64,000 nt of DNA, taken from Bryobacterales bacterium. Its GTDB lineage: Bacteria; Acidobacteriota; Terriglobia; Bryobacterales; Bryobacteraceae. Location: NCBI GenBank assembly GCA_020852755.1, contig JADZAF010000084.1:1-64000 (forward strand), in the 5' to 3' direction. The notes beneath the pieces are model-generated. The model was given only the letters and a program-made list of their open reading frames with translations, had not been told where the DNA came from and made no database searches. A program made the position numbers and the translations under genes. How positions within the stretch are numbered: position 1 is the first letter of the stretch; each line of letters starts with the position of its first letter. Shown in pieces: positions 35,983 through 44,316 of this stretch.

Positions 35983-36121
35983 GAGGCGTGAGGTTGCAGG
36001 GAACGGGCCACTTGCGGGCGCCCCGTTTTCAAAGCGATAGCCGGGCGCGGGGTGACGGGAAGTTGGCGCACGGGCCGCCGTGACAAAATCCTGCCGCCCT
36101 GGCAGCGGCTGCCTTCACTCC

Positions 36122-36147
36122 TTATCGGGCGGTTTCACCGCCATTTG
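36122..36147 (-). promoter_or_regulatory. possible sigma-28 promoter for the fliK-led operon
   Basis: On the minus strand, CAAA (36147-36144) is followed after 14 bases by CCCGATAA (36129-36122), one base off the sigma-28 consensus GCCGATAA and one short of the usual 15-base spacing. It points towards the fliK GTG about 140 bases away. An inverted repeat GGCGGT-TTC-ACCGCC lies between the two boxes and could be an operator. The match is good but imperfect. Confidence 0.42.
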
Positions 36148-36213
36148 AGCGATTTTTTGCTGCCGGCGGTTCCCGGTCGCGCAATTGCAGAGTCCTGTTC
36201 CGGGAAAACCGCC

Positions 36214-36945
36214 ATGGACCCACTGACCATCAGCGCCGCCAGCGGATTGCGGGCCCGGATCGAATCCCTGGAAATGCTGGCCAATAACATCTCCAACGCC
36301 TCGACGGCGGGGTACAAAGCCGATCGAGAGTTCTACGGTCTCTACGCTTCGGCCGAGGCGCAATCGGCCGGCGCGTTTGCCGAATTGCCGGTCATTGAAA
36401 GCAACTGGATCGATTTCAGCCAGGGAACCCTGACTCCGACCGGCGGAGCGCTGGATCTGGCGCTTTCGGGCCGGGGCTTCTTCGTGGCCGTTTCCCCCTC
36501 GGGTCCGGTCTACACACGCGCGGGCAACTTCCGCCTGTCGCCGCAGGGAGTGCTGGTCACCCAGGAAGGCTATCCGCTGCGCACGGCGGACGGCAAGACC
36601 ATCCAGGCCGGACCGGGCGGACCCCTGGAGTTCCAGCGCGACGGCGAGGTGCGGCAGGACGGCCGTCCGCTGGGACGCCTGGAACTGGCCGATTTCGATC
36701 AGCCCCAGCGCCTGGACAAGCACGGGCACAACTACTTCCGGCTGGCCGGCCAGGGGGCGCCGCGGGCGGCCGGCGGCGTCGAGGTGCACCAGGGCAAGCT
36801 CGAAAGTTCCAACGCCCATCCGGGCGAAACGGCGGTGCGGCTGGTGAACGTGATGCGGCAGTTCGAAATGCTGCAGCGGGCTATTGCCCTGGGCGGCGAA
36901 ATGAACCGGCGGGCGGTGGAGGAAGTCGCCCGCGTGAATTCGTGA
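36214..36945 (+). CDS. flgF: flagellar rod protein FlgF
   Basis: 243 residues from the ATG at 36214. The N-terminal rod motif is TISAASGLRARIESLEMLANNISNA with STAGYKADREFY; the C-terminal motif is VNVMRQFEMLQRAIALGGEMN. The middle holds the FlgF/G signature ALSGRGFFVAVSPSGPVYTRAGNF. FlgF forms the proximal rod with FlgB and FlgC. It is the first gene of the plus-strand arm. Frame continues upstream into the intergenic region, but the rod motif sets the start. Confidence 0.93.
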   Translation: MDPLTISAASGLRARIESLEMLANNISNASTAGYKADREFYGLYASAEAQSAGAFAELPVIESNWIDFSQGTLTPTGGALDLALSGRGFFVAVSPSGPVYTRAGNFRLSPQGVLVTQEGYPLRTADGKTIQAGPGGPLEFQRDGEVRQDGRPLGRLELADFDQPQRLDKHGHNYFRLAGQGAPRAAGGVEVHQGKLESSNAHPGETAVRLVNVMRQFEMLQRAIALGGEMNRRAVEEVARVNS

Positions 36946-36961
36946 GCAAGGAGAATCCATC

Positions 36962-37753
36962 ATGATCCGAGCCTTATATAGCGCGGCCAGCGGGATGACG
37001 GCCCAGCAGCTGAATGTGGACAACATCGCCCACAACCTGGCGAACGCCAACACCGTGGGCTACAAGGCGCGACGGGCGCAGTTTCAGGACCTGCTCTATC
37101 AGAACCTCGTGCAGCCCGGCGCGGCGGCCGGGGCCCAGACGGTGGTGCCGAGCGGGTTGCAGGTGGGTTTGGGATCGCGGGCGGCGTCAAACGAAATTCT
37201 CTTCTCCCAAGGCCATTTCTCCGCGACCTCAAACCCGCTGGACCTGGTGATCGAGGGCCGCGGGTTCTTCCAGGTGCGAAGGCCCTCGGGCGACCTGGCC
37301 TACACGCGCTGCGGTTCGTTTCACCTGGACCGGGACGGCAACCTGGTGACGCAGGACGGCGATCCCCTGGAACCGCAGATCACGGTGCCTCCGGATGCTC
37401 AGTCCATCACCATCGCCTCCGACGGCACGGTGAGCTATTCCCAGCCGGGCCAGACCGCGGCGCAGCTGGCCGGACAGATTCAGCTGGCGAACTTTCAGAA
37501 CCCGGCCGGGCTGGACAGCATCGGGCGGAACCTGTTCCTGCCAACGGACGCGTCGGGCGATCCGACGGTAGGCAACCCGGGCGGGCAGGAAGGACTGGGT
37601 ACGCTGCTGCAGGGCTACATCGAGCAGTCCAACGTCAGCGTGGTCGAGGAGTTCATCAACCTGATCATCAGCCAGCGGGCCTACGAAGCGAATTCCAAGG
37701 TGGTCCGCGCGGCCGACGAGATGTATCAGCAGGTCAACAACATCACCCGGTGA
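36962..37753 (+). CDS. flgG: flagellar distal rod protein FlgG
   Basis: 263 residues. MIRALYSAASGMTAQQLNVD, NIAHNLANANTVGYKARR and the C-terminal SVVEEFINLIISQRAYEANS, KVVRAADEMYQQVNN are diagnostic of FlgG, the distal rod. The ATG has GGAG upstream, and the stop overlaps the GTG of flgA (GTGA). Confidence 0.97.
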   Translation: MIRALYSAASGMTAQQLNVDNIAHNLANANTVGYKARRAQFQDLLYQNLVQPGAAAGAQTVVPSGLQVGLGSRAASNEILFSQGHFSATSNPLDLVIEGRGFFQVRRPSGDLAYTRCGSFHLDRDGNLVTQDGDPLEPQITVPPDAQSITIASDGTVSYSQPGQTAAQLAGQIQLANFQNPAGLDSIGRNLFLPTDASGDPTVGNPGGQEGLGTLLQGYIEQSNVSVVEEFINLIISQRAYEANSKVVRAADEMYQQVNNITR

Positions 37754-38802
37754 CGCGATCCCTTCATCCCCGCGTTCGGCGGCGCCGGCTCCCGGCCTGG
37801 CGTGCCCGCGTTCCCGAAAGCGCCGGACGGTGGACCATCGGCTTGCGGGTGGCCCGCCTGGCGGGTCTGGTGGCAATGGCGCTCAACGCGGCCTGTGTGC
37901 CGGTCGAAGGGGAGCGGATCGAAGGCCGCCACCTGGCTGCGGCGGCTGCGGAGTTTGCCGGAATCGCTCCCGATGCGCCGGTCGCTTACGCTCCGGCGCC
38001 GGGCGTGAAGCGTCGCTTCAGTCCGGCCGGTCTGCGCGCCCTGGCGGCGCGTCACGGCTTGCGGGTCGCGGATGGAACGGAATTGCCGGAGGCCTGCTTC
38101 GAGCGCAGGGCAAAGCCCCTGACGCGGGAGGCAGTGGAAGCGGCGGTGCGGGCTTCGCTGCCGCCAGCGGGCGTTACCTGGGAGCTGCTGGATTTCAGCC
38201 GCGCGCCGGCGCCGGACGGGGAACTTATCTTCCCCGCTGCCGGTCTGAGCAGGCCGCCGGCGGGCGCCCCGCGAAGCCCGGTCTTCTGGAGGGGCCGGCT
38301 GAAATACGGAGGCCACAGCCTCCCGGTCTGGGCGCGGTTGCGGGTATGGCGGACCGGCCGGAGGGTAGTCGCCGCGGAGGCGCTGCCGGCGGGCCGTCCG
38401 GTCGAAGCCGGGCAGTTGCGGCTGGAGACCATCGAGGGCCCGCCCTTCGGCGAGCCCGCGGTCTCCCGCATCGAGGAAGCCGCCGGCCGCGTGCCGCGGC
38501 GCACCCTGCGGAAGGGCGAGCCGGTTACACCGCGACTGCTCGCCGCGGCTCCGGACGTGCGGCGCGGAGAGACGGTCCAGGTGGAGGTAATGGAAGGAAG
38601 CGCCCGGCTGCGCTTCGAGGCCCGCGCCGAGTCGGGCGGCCGGACCGGAGAGACGATCACGGTTCGCAATCCCGGGAGCGGGCGCCGCTTCCGCGCGCGC
38701 ATCGAAGGCCGGGGTGCGGTGGTGGTGGGACAGGCAAATGAAAAGAATCGGTACAACCGCAGTGCTGTTGGGGCTGGTCCTGGCTGGCCCGGCGGCGAGT
38801 GA
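37750..38802 (+). CDS. flgA: flagellar P-ring chaperone FlgA (extended form)
   Basis: 350 residues from a GTG overlapping the flgG stop. The C-terminal ~130 residues form a FlgA/SAF-type domain (AEALPAGRPVEAGQLRLET, RVPRRTLRKGEPVTPRLLA, GETVQVEVMEGSARLRFEA, GETITVRNPGSGRRFRARI). The N-terminal half holds a signal-like helix (VARLAGLVAMALNAACV) and a further ~130 residues. FlgA helps FlgI assemble into the P ring in the periplasm. At 350 residues it is longer than typical FlgA (~220). Its last 65 bases overlap flgH in another frame. Confidence 0.88.
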   Translation: MTRSLHPRVRRRRLPAWRARVPESAGRWTIGLRVARLAGLVAMALNAACVPVEGERIEGRHLAAAAAEFAGIAPDAPVAYAPAPGVKRRFSPAGLRALAARHGLRVADGTELPEACFERRAKPLTREAVEAAVRASLPPAGVTWELLDFSRAPAPDGELIFPAAGLSRPPAGAPRSPVFWRGRLKYGGHSLPVWARLRVWRTGRRVVAAEALPAGRPVEAGQLRLETIEGPPFGEPAVSRIEEAAGRVPRRTLRKGEPVTPRLLAAAPDVRRGETVQVEVMEGSARLRFEARAESGGRTGETITVRNPGSGRRFRARIEGRGAVVVGQANEKNRYNRSAVGAGPGWPGGE

Positions 38803-39433
38803 GAAACGGAATCGGGACGAGGCCACACCGCTCGACCGCTATGTCGAGCAGGCTACGGCCAGGCAGACCGTGCAGACTGGAGCGACTCCGGGCTCGCTCT
38901 GGAGTCCGGCCGCGCCGCTGGCGGATATGACCCGGGATCTTCGCGCCAGCCGGGTGGACGACCTGGTCACCATACTCGTCGCTGAGCGAGCCTCGGCGGC
39001 GTCCAAGGGCGCCACCAATACCTCGCGCAAGGCGGATGCCAAGGCCTCGGTCGGCGCGCTGCTCGGCCCCACACGAGCGGGCGGCGCGCTGGCCGACCTG
39101 GCCGGGCTGGGGAGCGAATCGCAACTGCAGGCCCAGGGAGCGACCAGCCGGGAAAGCGTCCTGACCACCACCCTGGCCGCACGGGTCACCCATGTGCTGC
39201 CCAACGGCTACCTGGTGGTGGAAGGGGTCAAGGACATGCAGGTGAACGCGGAGCGGCAGTTGATCTCCGTGCGGGGCGTGGTGCGCCCGGCAGACCTGAG
39301 CCCGGGCAACCTGGTGCGATCGGACCGGCTGGCGCAGCTGGAAGTGCGGATTAACGGCAAGGGTGTGGTGGGGGACGCGATCCGCCGGCCTATGTTCCTG
39401 TACCGCCTGTTGCTCGGCCTGCTTCCGTTTTGA
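38738..39433 (+). CDS. flgH: flagellar L-ring protein FlgH
   Basis: 231 residues starting at the ATG inside flgA. Family signatures are GSLWSPAAPLADMTRDLRAS, RVDDLVTILVAERASAASKG, VTTHVLPNGYLVVEG-type and RQLISVRGVVRPADLS. FlgH makes the outer-membrane L ring. Most FlgH proteins are lipoproteins, but the signal sequence here (LLGLVLAGPAASEKR) has no lipobox cysteine, so membrane anchoring must differ. A short upstream in-frame ATG (38714) would add only eight residues. Confidence 0.93.
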   Translation: MKRIGTTAVLLGLVLAGPAASEKRNRDEATPLDRYVEQATARQTVQTGATPGSLWSPAAPLADMTRDLRASRVDDLVTILVAERASAASKGATNTSRKADAKASVGALLGPTRAGGALADLAGLGSESQLQAQGATSRESVLTTTLAARVTHVLPNGYLVVEGVKDMQVNAERQLISVRGVVRPADLSPGNLVRSDRLAQLEVRINGKGVVGDAIRRPMFLYRLLLGLLPF

Positions 39434-39438
39434 GTTTT

Positions 39439-40545
39439 ATGAAGGCGATACCAATCGGGCTTCTGGCTGCCCTGCTGGCGGGGGTCGCGGAGACGGCCGT
39501 TCCCACCAGGATCAAAGACCTCGCCGCCTGGGAAGGAGTGCGCGACAACCAGTTGATCGGCTACGGCCTGGTGGTCGGCCTGGCCGGCACCGGCGACCGC
39601 AGGCAAACGGTCTTCTCGGTTCAGACGCTGACCAACATGCTGGAACGCATGGGGCTGTCGGTGCCGCCGGCGGCCATACGGGTGAACAACACGGCGGCGG
39701 TCATGGTGACGGCGACGCTGCCTCCGTTCGCCCAGCCGGGCACGCGCATCGACGTTACGGTTGCTTCGGCCGGGGACGCTTCCAACCTGCAGGGCGGCCT
39801 GCTGCTGCTCACTCCGCTGCGGGCCGCGACCGGCGAGGTGTTCGCGGCCGCCCAGGGAGCCGTGGTGACCGGCGGCTTCGCGGCCGGAGGGCGCGGGGGC
39901 GCCACCCAGACATTGAACCATCCCACGGTGGGGCGCATCGCCGGCGGCGGGCTCGTGGAGAGACCGGCGCCCTCCGTCTTTGCGCCCGGCCCGTTTCGCC
40001 TGCAGTTGCGGCGGGCGGACTTCGCCACCGCGGCCCGCATCGCGGAGGCGGTCAACAAGCGATGGGGCGCGGGCGAGGCTCCCGTAGCCCGGGCCGAGAA
40101 TTCCGCGCTGGTAGTGATTGAAGCCCCCGATGCGTACAGGGCGCGGCCGGTGGAATTCATCGCCCAGGTGGAATCGCTCGGCGTGGAGGCGGACCGGCCG
40201 GCGCGTGTGGTGGTCAACGAGCGCACCGGAACGGTAGTGATGGGCAAGGAGGTGCGCATCGCGCCAGTCGCCATCCTGCACGGCGCGCTGAGCGTGGAGA
40301 TCCAGACCGCTCTCGCGGTTTCGCAACCGTCCCCGCTTTCTTCGGGCGAAACGGCGGTAGTGCCGCAGACTTCAGTGACGGCCCGCGAGGAGCGGGCCCG
40401 CAACGTGGCGCTCCAGGAGGGGGCGACGGTGGACGACCTGGTGCGGGCGCTGGTGTCCATCGGGTCCACGCCGCGTGATGTGATCGCCATCCTGCAAAAC
40501 CTGAAGGCCGCCGGCGCTCTCGATGCCGAACTGGAGATCCTCTGA
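39439..40545 (+). CDS. flgI: flagellar P-ring protein FlgI
   Basis: 368 residues. After a signal peptide the sequence TRIKDLAAWEGVRDNQLIGY, GLVVGLAGTGD, VNNTAAVMVTATLPPFAQPG and the C-terminal LQEGATVDDLVRALVSIGST, PRDVIAILQNLKAAGAL is diagnostic. It forms the P ring in peptidoglycan. Its stop overlaps the flgJ start (TGATG). A TTG at 39430 could add three residues, but the ATG is preferred. Confidence 0.97.
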   Translation: MKAIPIGLLAALLAGVAETAVPTRIKDLAAWEGVRDNQLIGYGLVVGLAGTGDRRQTVFSVQTLTNMLERMGLSVPPAAIRVNNTAAVMVTATLPPFAQPGTRIDVTVASAGDASNLQGGLLLLTPLRAATGEVFAAAQGAVVTGGFAAGGRGGATQTLNHPTVGRIAGGGLVERPAPSVFAPGPFRLQLRRADFATAARIAEAVNKRWGAGEAPVARAENSALVVIEAPDAYRARPVEFIAQVESLGVEADRPARVVVNERTGTVVMGKEVRIAPVAILHGALSVEIQTALAVSQPSPLSSGETAVVPQTSVTAREERARNVALQEGATVDDLVRALVSIGSTPRDVIAILQNLKAAGALDAELEIL

Positions 40546-40826
40546 TGATCGGGGCAGCCGGATGGAAGGATTTCGCGGATGTGTCCGGACCGGCCCAGGG
40601 TGGAGCGCTGCGCGAGGCGGCCGCCAGGTTCGAGGGCCTGCTGATCGCCGAGATGCTCAAGGCCGCCCGGGAAGAGGGCGGCGCGGGCCAGGAGGGCGAC
40701 ACGACCATGCGGGAGGTGGCCGAGGAATGCCTGGCCCAGGCGCTCTCCGCTCAGGGCGGCCTGGGACTGGGCCGCCTGATCGAGCGGCAGTTGCGTTCCG
40801 CGGTCCAGCGGAGGGCGGATTCGTAA
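40545..40826 (+). CDS. flgJ: FlgJ-type rod-binding protein
   Basis: 93 residues matching the N-terminal Rod-binding domain of FlgJ (REAAARFEGLLIAEMLKAAR, MREVAEECLAQALSAQGGLG, LGRLIERQL). The muramidase domain of enterobacterial FlgJ is absent, as in many phyla. It caps the growing rod. The TAA stop forms part of the -35 box of the downstream flgM promoter. Confidence 0.92.
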   Translation: MIGAAGWKDFADVSGPAQGGALREAAARFEGLLIAEMLKAAREEGGAGQEGDTTMREVAEECLAQALSAQGGLGLGRLIERQLRSAVQRRADS

Positions 40827-40850
40827 AGCCTGACCACCGGCGGCCGATAA
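40824..40850 (+). promoter_or_regulatory. sigma-28 (FliA) promoter of flgM
   Basis: TAAA (40824-40827) followed by exactly 15 bases and GCCGATAA (40843-40850) is a full match to the sigma-28 core consensus. It overlaps the flgJ stop codon and ends 18 bases before the flgM GTG. It lets FliA transcribe its own inhibitor gene separately from the rest of the operon. Confidence 0.9.
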
Positions 40851-40868
40851 GGGAGTGGAGGACGGACG

Positions 40869-41126
40869 GTGCGCATCGAAGACTTTCCGCTGCGGAACGT
40901 GAGCACGCCGGGCGCGGGTCTGTCTCCCGGCGCCTCCCCGCCGGCCCATGGCGCGGGGGCGGGTACGGGAGAGATGGACCGGGCGGGGCTCTCACTGCTG
41001 GCCCAAGCGGTTGCCGGATGCGGGCCGCAGCGGTTGGAGAGCTTGCGGCAGGCGGTGAGTTCCCGGACTTACCAGGTCCCTGCGGCGGCCCTCAGCCGCC
41101 GGATGATCGACTACTACCTGGGTTGA
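40869..41126 (+). CDS. flgM: anti-sigma-28 factor FlgM
   Basis: 85 residues from a GTG with GGAGG seven bases upstream. The N-terminal half is Gly/Ala/Pro-rich and probably disordered. The C-terminal half (ERLESLRQAVSSRTYQVPAA type, ending ALSRRMIDYYLG) is the FlgM helix bundle that binds FliA, with the RxxYxV...A..I...L spacing of the family. Position behind a perfect sigma-28 promoter at the end of the flagellar arm supports the call. Its 3' end overlaps the convergent secreted-protein gene by 13 bases. Confidence 0.85.
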   Translation: MRIEDFPLRNVSTPGAGLSPGASPPAHGAGAGTGEMDRAGLSLLAQAVAGCGPQRLESLRQAVSSRTYQVPAAALSRRMIDYYLG

Positions 41127-41467
41127 TCGTCCTTCTCCGGAGCCGCGCAGCCCTCGGCGATCTGCTGGATTCGGCGGACCTTGAACCGCGGCGGCTGCTC
41201 CACGGGCTCCCGCCTGACACCTCGCGCCGTTACCCGGTTGCCGACGTAGCGGGCGAAATTGTTCTTCGGAAAACCGTCCGGCTCCAGAATCGCCAGGATC
41301 ACCAGTCCTTCATCGTCGCGCAGCACGAAATCCTCCCCGGACTGGTCCATGCAGCCGGTAAGTGTCTCCAGAGGCGGACCGGCCTCCGGGGCCGGGGCTT
41401 TCTTCTTCTGCGCGGCGGGCAGGAGCAGGGCCATCGACAACAGCAGGAGCGGGAGGATCCACTTCAT
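41114..41467 (-). CDS. small secreted protein (DUF5818-like)
   Basis: 117 residues with a signal peptide (MKWILPLLLLSMALLLPAA), a short Lys/Pro linker and a compact domain. The domain begins TLTGCMDQSGEDFVLRDDEG and continues DGFPKNNFARYVGNRVTARG, a pattern seen in acidobacterial DUF5818 proteins, probably an OB-like fold. Function unknown. It converges on flgM. The NIPSNAP gene ends six bases upstream of its neighbour region on the same strand, so the two may be cotranscribed. Confidence 0.75.
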   Translation of the reverse strand: MKWILPLLLLSMALLLPAAQKKKAPAPEAGPPLETLTGCMDQSGEDFVLRDDEGLVILAILEPDGFPKNNFARYVGNRVTARGVRREPVEQPPRFKVRRIQQIAEGCAAPEKDDQPR

Positions 41468-41473
41468 AAGTCC

Positions 41474-42256
41474 TCACTGGATGGGAGAGTAGGGAGCAGC
41501 GCGGTACAGCGACATCTGGATGATGCTGGAGATCTGGCCGTGGCGGTCGATGGACTCCTTGCGCACCCGGACCCACTCCGGATCGGCGCCGAACGCTTCC
41601 CAGGCTTTTTCCCGGGCTGCCAGGGTGTCGAACGGAATCAGGTAGGTCAGGTTAGGCATGTTGGGTCCGGCCAGAGTCTCCGTGTAGAGCACCGGATGGA
41701 CGCCGGAACGGTGGAAGATCCGGATCTCGGGCCCGGCGAAACGTTCGTGCAGCGCGCCCAACTGTCTCCACGTCGGCGAATGGTAGACCCGCAGTTCGAA
41801 GATGCGGGGCCTGGCCGGGCGGGAAGCCGGAGACGCCGGCTCGGGCGAATAGTCGGTGGCCTTCAGCAGCACCTGCGAGTAATGCTCATAGGGGGCCTCG
41901 GAGTGGTTCTCCCAGGTGCTGAGAGCTTTCTGGAAAGCCTCGTTTCCCGACAGGCGGGACCGCAGGGTGGAGAGGGGGTCCAGCGATTCGAGGCCGATGA
42001 AGCACGCAAACTGCGGCATGTGGGCCGCCACCAGTGCTTCCAGGAAGATCTTGGGGCCGGGCAGGACGGCATCGAGAGCGGGTAGCAGGCCCTGGCTCAT
42101 GAACTCGTGGATGCGGCTCAGCTGCGTGCCATTGCGCAGGTAGAACTGCTCGAGCAGATAATATGCGGTCTTGCGCGGCTGCGGGGCCGCGCCGCCCGGG
42201 GCGGCTGCCATGGCGCCTAATCCTCCCATGCTCTCCAGAAACGTTCGTCGTCGCAT
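41474..42256 (-). CDS. NIPSNAP-family protein with Tat-like leader
   Basis: 260 residues. The start MRRRTFLESMGGLGAMAAAP resembles a Tat signal (RRxFL). Two ferredoxin-like NIPSNAP repeats follow: residues ~33-130 (YYLLEQFYLRNGTQLSRIHE) and ~150-255 (RIFELRVYHSPTWRQLGALH, FGADPEWVRVRKES). NIPSNAP proteins are dimeric alpha-beta barrels with no settled biochemical role; bacterial secreted forms are frequent in Acidobacteria and Planctomycetes. The ATG at 42256 is chosen because the twin arginines start there. Confidence 0.85.
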   Translation of the reverse strand: MRRRTFLESMGGLGAMAAAPGGAAPQPRKTAYYLLEQFYLRNGTQLSRIHEFMSQGLLPALDAVLPGPKIFLEALVAAHMPQFACFIGLESLDPLSTLRSRLSGNEAFQKALSTWENHSEAPYEHYSQVLLKATDYSPEPASPASRPARPRIFELRVYHSPTWRQLGALHERFAGPEIRIFHRSGVHPVLYTETLAGPNMPNLTYLIPFDTLAAREKAWEAFGADPEWVRVRKESIDRHGQISSIIQMSLYRAAPYSPIQ

Positions 42257-42298
42257 CGCGAAACGGCTCAGCGTTGTTATAGCACACTGGGGCATGAT

Positions 42299-43201
42299 TC
42301 AAGCGCGCTCCTGATGCTGGAGGGCCCTATGGATCGCGACGGCGGCCCTGGCTCCCTCGGCGGCCGCCACCATGGCAAACTGCACATCGCGGCAGGCGTC
42401 CCCGGCTACATAGAGTCCGGTGACGCCGGTGGCCTGCATGCGGTCGGCCCGGACCGCGCCCCGGTGGGTGAAGCGGCATCCCAAGGCGGCGGCCAGCTGC
42501 GAGCGCTGCACCTGACCGGTGTTGAAGAATATGCCGCGGCGGGCCAGCGTCTCTCCGTTCTTGAATGCCACCCTGCCCAGGACCCCGCCCGCGCCTTCCA
42601 GCCTGGCGATGCGTTCCTCGCGCAGGGGCACGCCGCGGCGCTTCAGGCGCTCGCGCTCCTCCTGCGAGAGTCGCGCCGGCCCATGGGTCAGCAGGACCAC
42701 GTCGCGGCTCCAGGAAAGCAGGGAAAGCGCCAGGCCGGCGGCCGGTTTTCCTGGGCCGAGGGCGGCCAGGGGCTGGTCGCGCATCTCCCATCCATCGCAA
42801 TAAGGGCAATGGAAGACACTGCGCCCGTAGAACTCCTCGATCCCCGGAATGGGCGGAACGCGGTCGACAACGCCGGTGGCGAGCAGCAGGGTTCTGGAAC
42901 GGCAGCGCCCGCCGCTCTCGAGGACCGTTTCGAAACAGCTGCCACAGCGCGCCGCGCTGACCGCGGCCTCCCGATGGATCTCCACGCCGTAGCGCCGCAA
43001 CTCCTCGCGGCCCAGGTGGGTCAGCTCCAGCGGCAGCACGCCGTCGCGGGTGAGAAAACCGTGCAGGCCGCCGGAAGCGGCGTTGCGCGGGCGTCCGGCA
43101 TCGCATAGCAACACCGTGCGGCGGCAGCGCGCCAGAACCAGGGCTGCATTCAATCCGGCTGGACCGCCGCCCACGATCACGGTATCGTACAGAACGGACA
43201 T
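42299..43201 (-). CDS. thioredoxin-reductase-like FAD oxidoreductase with CPYC
   Basis: 300 residues from the ATG at 43201. FAD-binding GGGPAGLNAAL lies at residues 11-21, and the redox pair is in FHCPYCDGWE (C132 and C135). An ATG motif (LLLATGVVDRVP) and a C-terminal FAD motif (GLYVAGDACRDVQ) are also present. The CPYC variant with a following DGWE is shared with the GliT/HlmI-type dithiol oxidases and related proteins, not with classical thioredoxin reductase (CATC). NADPH-binding GxGxxA is poorly preserved (ALGPGKPAAGLAL). It may therefore be a disulfide-forming oxidase acting on small dithiols. No biosynthetic cluster adjoins it. Confidence 0.85.
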   Translation of the reverse strand: MSVLYDTVIVGGGPAGLNAALVLARCRRTVLLCDAGRPRNAASGGLHGFLTRDGVLPLELTHLGREELRRYGVEIHREAAVSAARCGSCFETVLESGGRCRSRTLLLATGVVDRVPPIPGIEEFYGRSVFHCPYCDGWEMRDQPLAALGPGKPAAGLALSLLSWSRDVVLLTHGPARLSQEERERLKRRGVPLREERIARLEGAGGVLGRVAFKNGETLARRGIFFNTGQVQRSQLAAALGCRFTHRGAVRADRMQATGVTGLYVAGDACRDVQFAMVAAAEGARAAVAIHRALQHQERA

Positions 43202-43332
43202 CCGCGAAGCGCGTCCCTCTCCTCGTGGTCTCGAGAAGCACGCGGCAGGCCGCAGTTGGGGCAGGGAAAAGACGGGGAAACGCACATTCGGGAAGGCCCG
43301 TCACAAGGGTGTAAAGCTAAGGAAGGCCGTTC

Positions 43333-44292
43333 ATGACGAAGTACATTGGAATTGCGGTCCTGGTATTGGCCAGCACAGTGGCCGGAGTGATGTTCATGAA
43401 GCGGAGCGTCCAGCAGCCGGTGGCGCCTGCCCCGGCTGCCGGCCAGCAAACGGCTGTCGCCCCGGCTGTCATTCCGGAAGCGGTTCCCCCGGCCCCGGCT
43501 CCGGCGCCCGAACCCGCCGCTGAACCTCCCGCCCCGGCGGTTCGCAAGCCCTCGGCGATGGCTCCCCGGCGCAACGCGCCGCGCGCCGCCGAACGCGTGA
43601 AAGAGCGGGAAGTTGCTGTTCAGGCGCCGCCCACGCCGCCCGCCCCGGCGGCTCCAGCAGCTCCGGCAGTTCCGGCCGTTCCCGCCGTTCCCGCGGCTCA
43701 GGCCCCGGCCGCCCCGGCGCCGGCCCCCGAGACTCCCAAGCCGGCCGAGCCGCCGCCTCCCGCGCCCCGCAAGGCGACCCTGGAGGCAGGCACGATGCTT
43801 CCGGTTCGACTGGTGGAGGCGCTTTCGAGCGATCGCAATCAGGTGGGTGACACGTTTACCGCCACGCTGGACCAGCCGCTCGTCGTGGATGGCTTCGTGA
43901 TCGCGGAGCGGGGCGCCCGGCTGGAGGGCCGTGTAGTGGAGGCCGCTCAAGCGGGCCGGGTGCGGGGTCTCTCCAGCCTGGTGATCGAATTGACCCGCCT
44001 CTCCACTTCCGACGGGCAGAAGGTCGCCATCAGCACCGATACCTTCACCAAGCAGGGAACGACTACTAAAGGCAAGGATGCCGCCAAGATCGGGGCGGCC
44101 GCCGGTATCGGAGCCGCCATCGGCGCTATCGCAGGAGGGGGCAAAGGCGCCGGCATCGGCGCCGCCATCGGCGGCGCCGCGGGAACCGGAGGCGTCATGG
44201 CTACCCGCGGCGAGCCGGCGGCCCTGAGCACCGAAACCCGGCTCACCTTCCGGCTAAAAGAGGCTGTCACCCTCACCGAGCAGCGCAAGTAG
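43333..44292 (+). CDS. Pro/Ala-rich envelope protein with glycine-zipper segment
   Basis: 319 residues. An N-terminal membrane anchor or signal (IGIAVLVLASTVAGVMF) is followed by a ~125-residue Pro/Ala-rich region. A folded domain from about residue 150 (LEAGTMLPVRLVEALSSDRN, GDTFTATLDQPLVVDGFVIA) resembles the TrbI/YdgA-like 'conjugation-related' beta domain common in Acidobacteria. A glycine-zipper stretch (KIGAAAGIGAAIGAIAGGG) comes before the end. It probably spans the periplasm. Function unknown. Confidence 0.75.
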   Translation: MTKYIGIAVLVLASTVAGVMFMKRSVQQPVAPAPAAGQQTAVAPAVIPEAVPPAPAPAPEPAAEPPAPAVRKPSAMAPRRNAPRAAERVKEREVAVQAPPTPPAPAAPAAPAVPAVPAVPAAQAPAAPAPAPETPKPAEPPPPAPRKATLEAGTMLPVRLVEALSSDRNQVGDTFTATLDQPLVVDGFVIAERGARLEGRVVEAAQAGRVRGLSSLVIELTRLSTSDGQKVAISTDTFTKQGTTTKGKDAAKIGAAAGIGAAIGAIAGGGKGAGIGAAIGGAAGTGGVMATRGEPAALSTETRLTFRLKEAVTLTEQRK

Positions 44293-44316
44293 CGGGTTCC
44301 GGCCGGGAAGGAGCGG

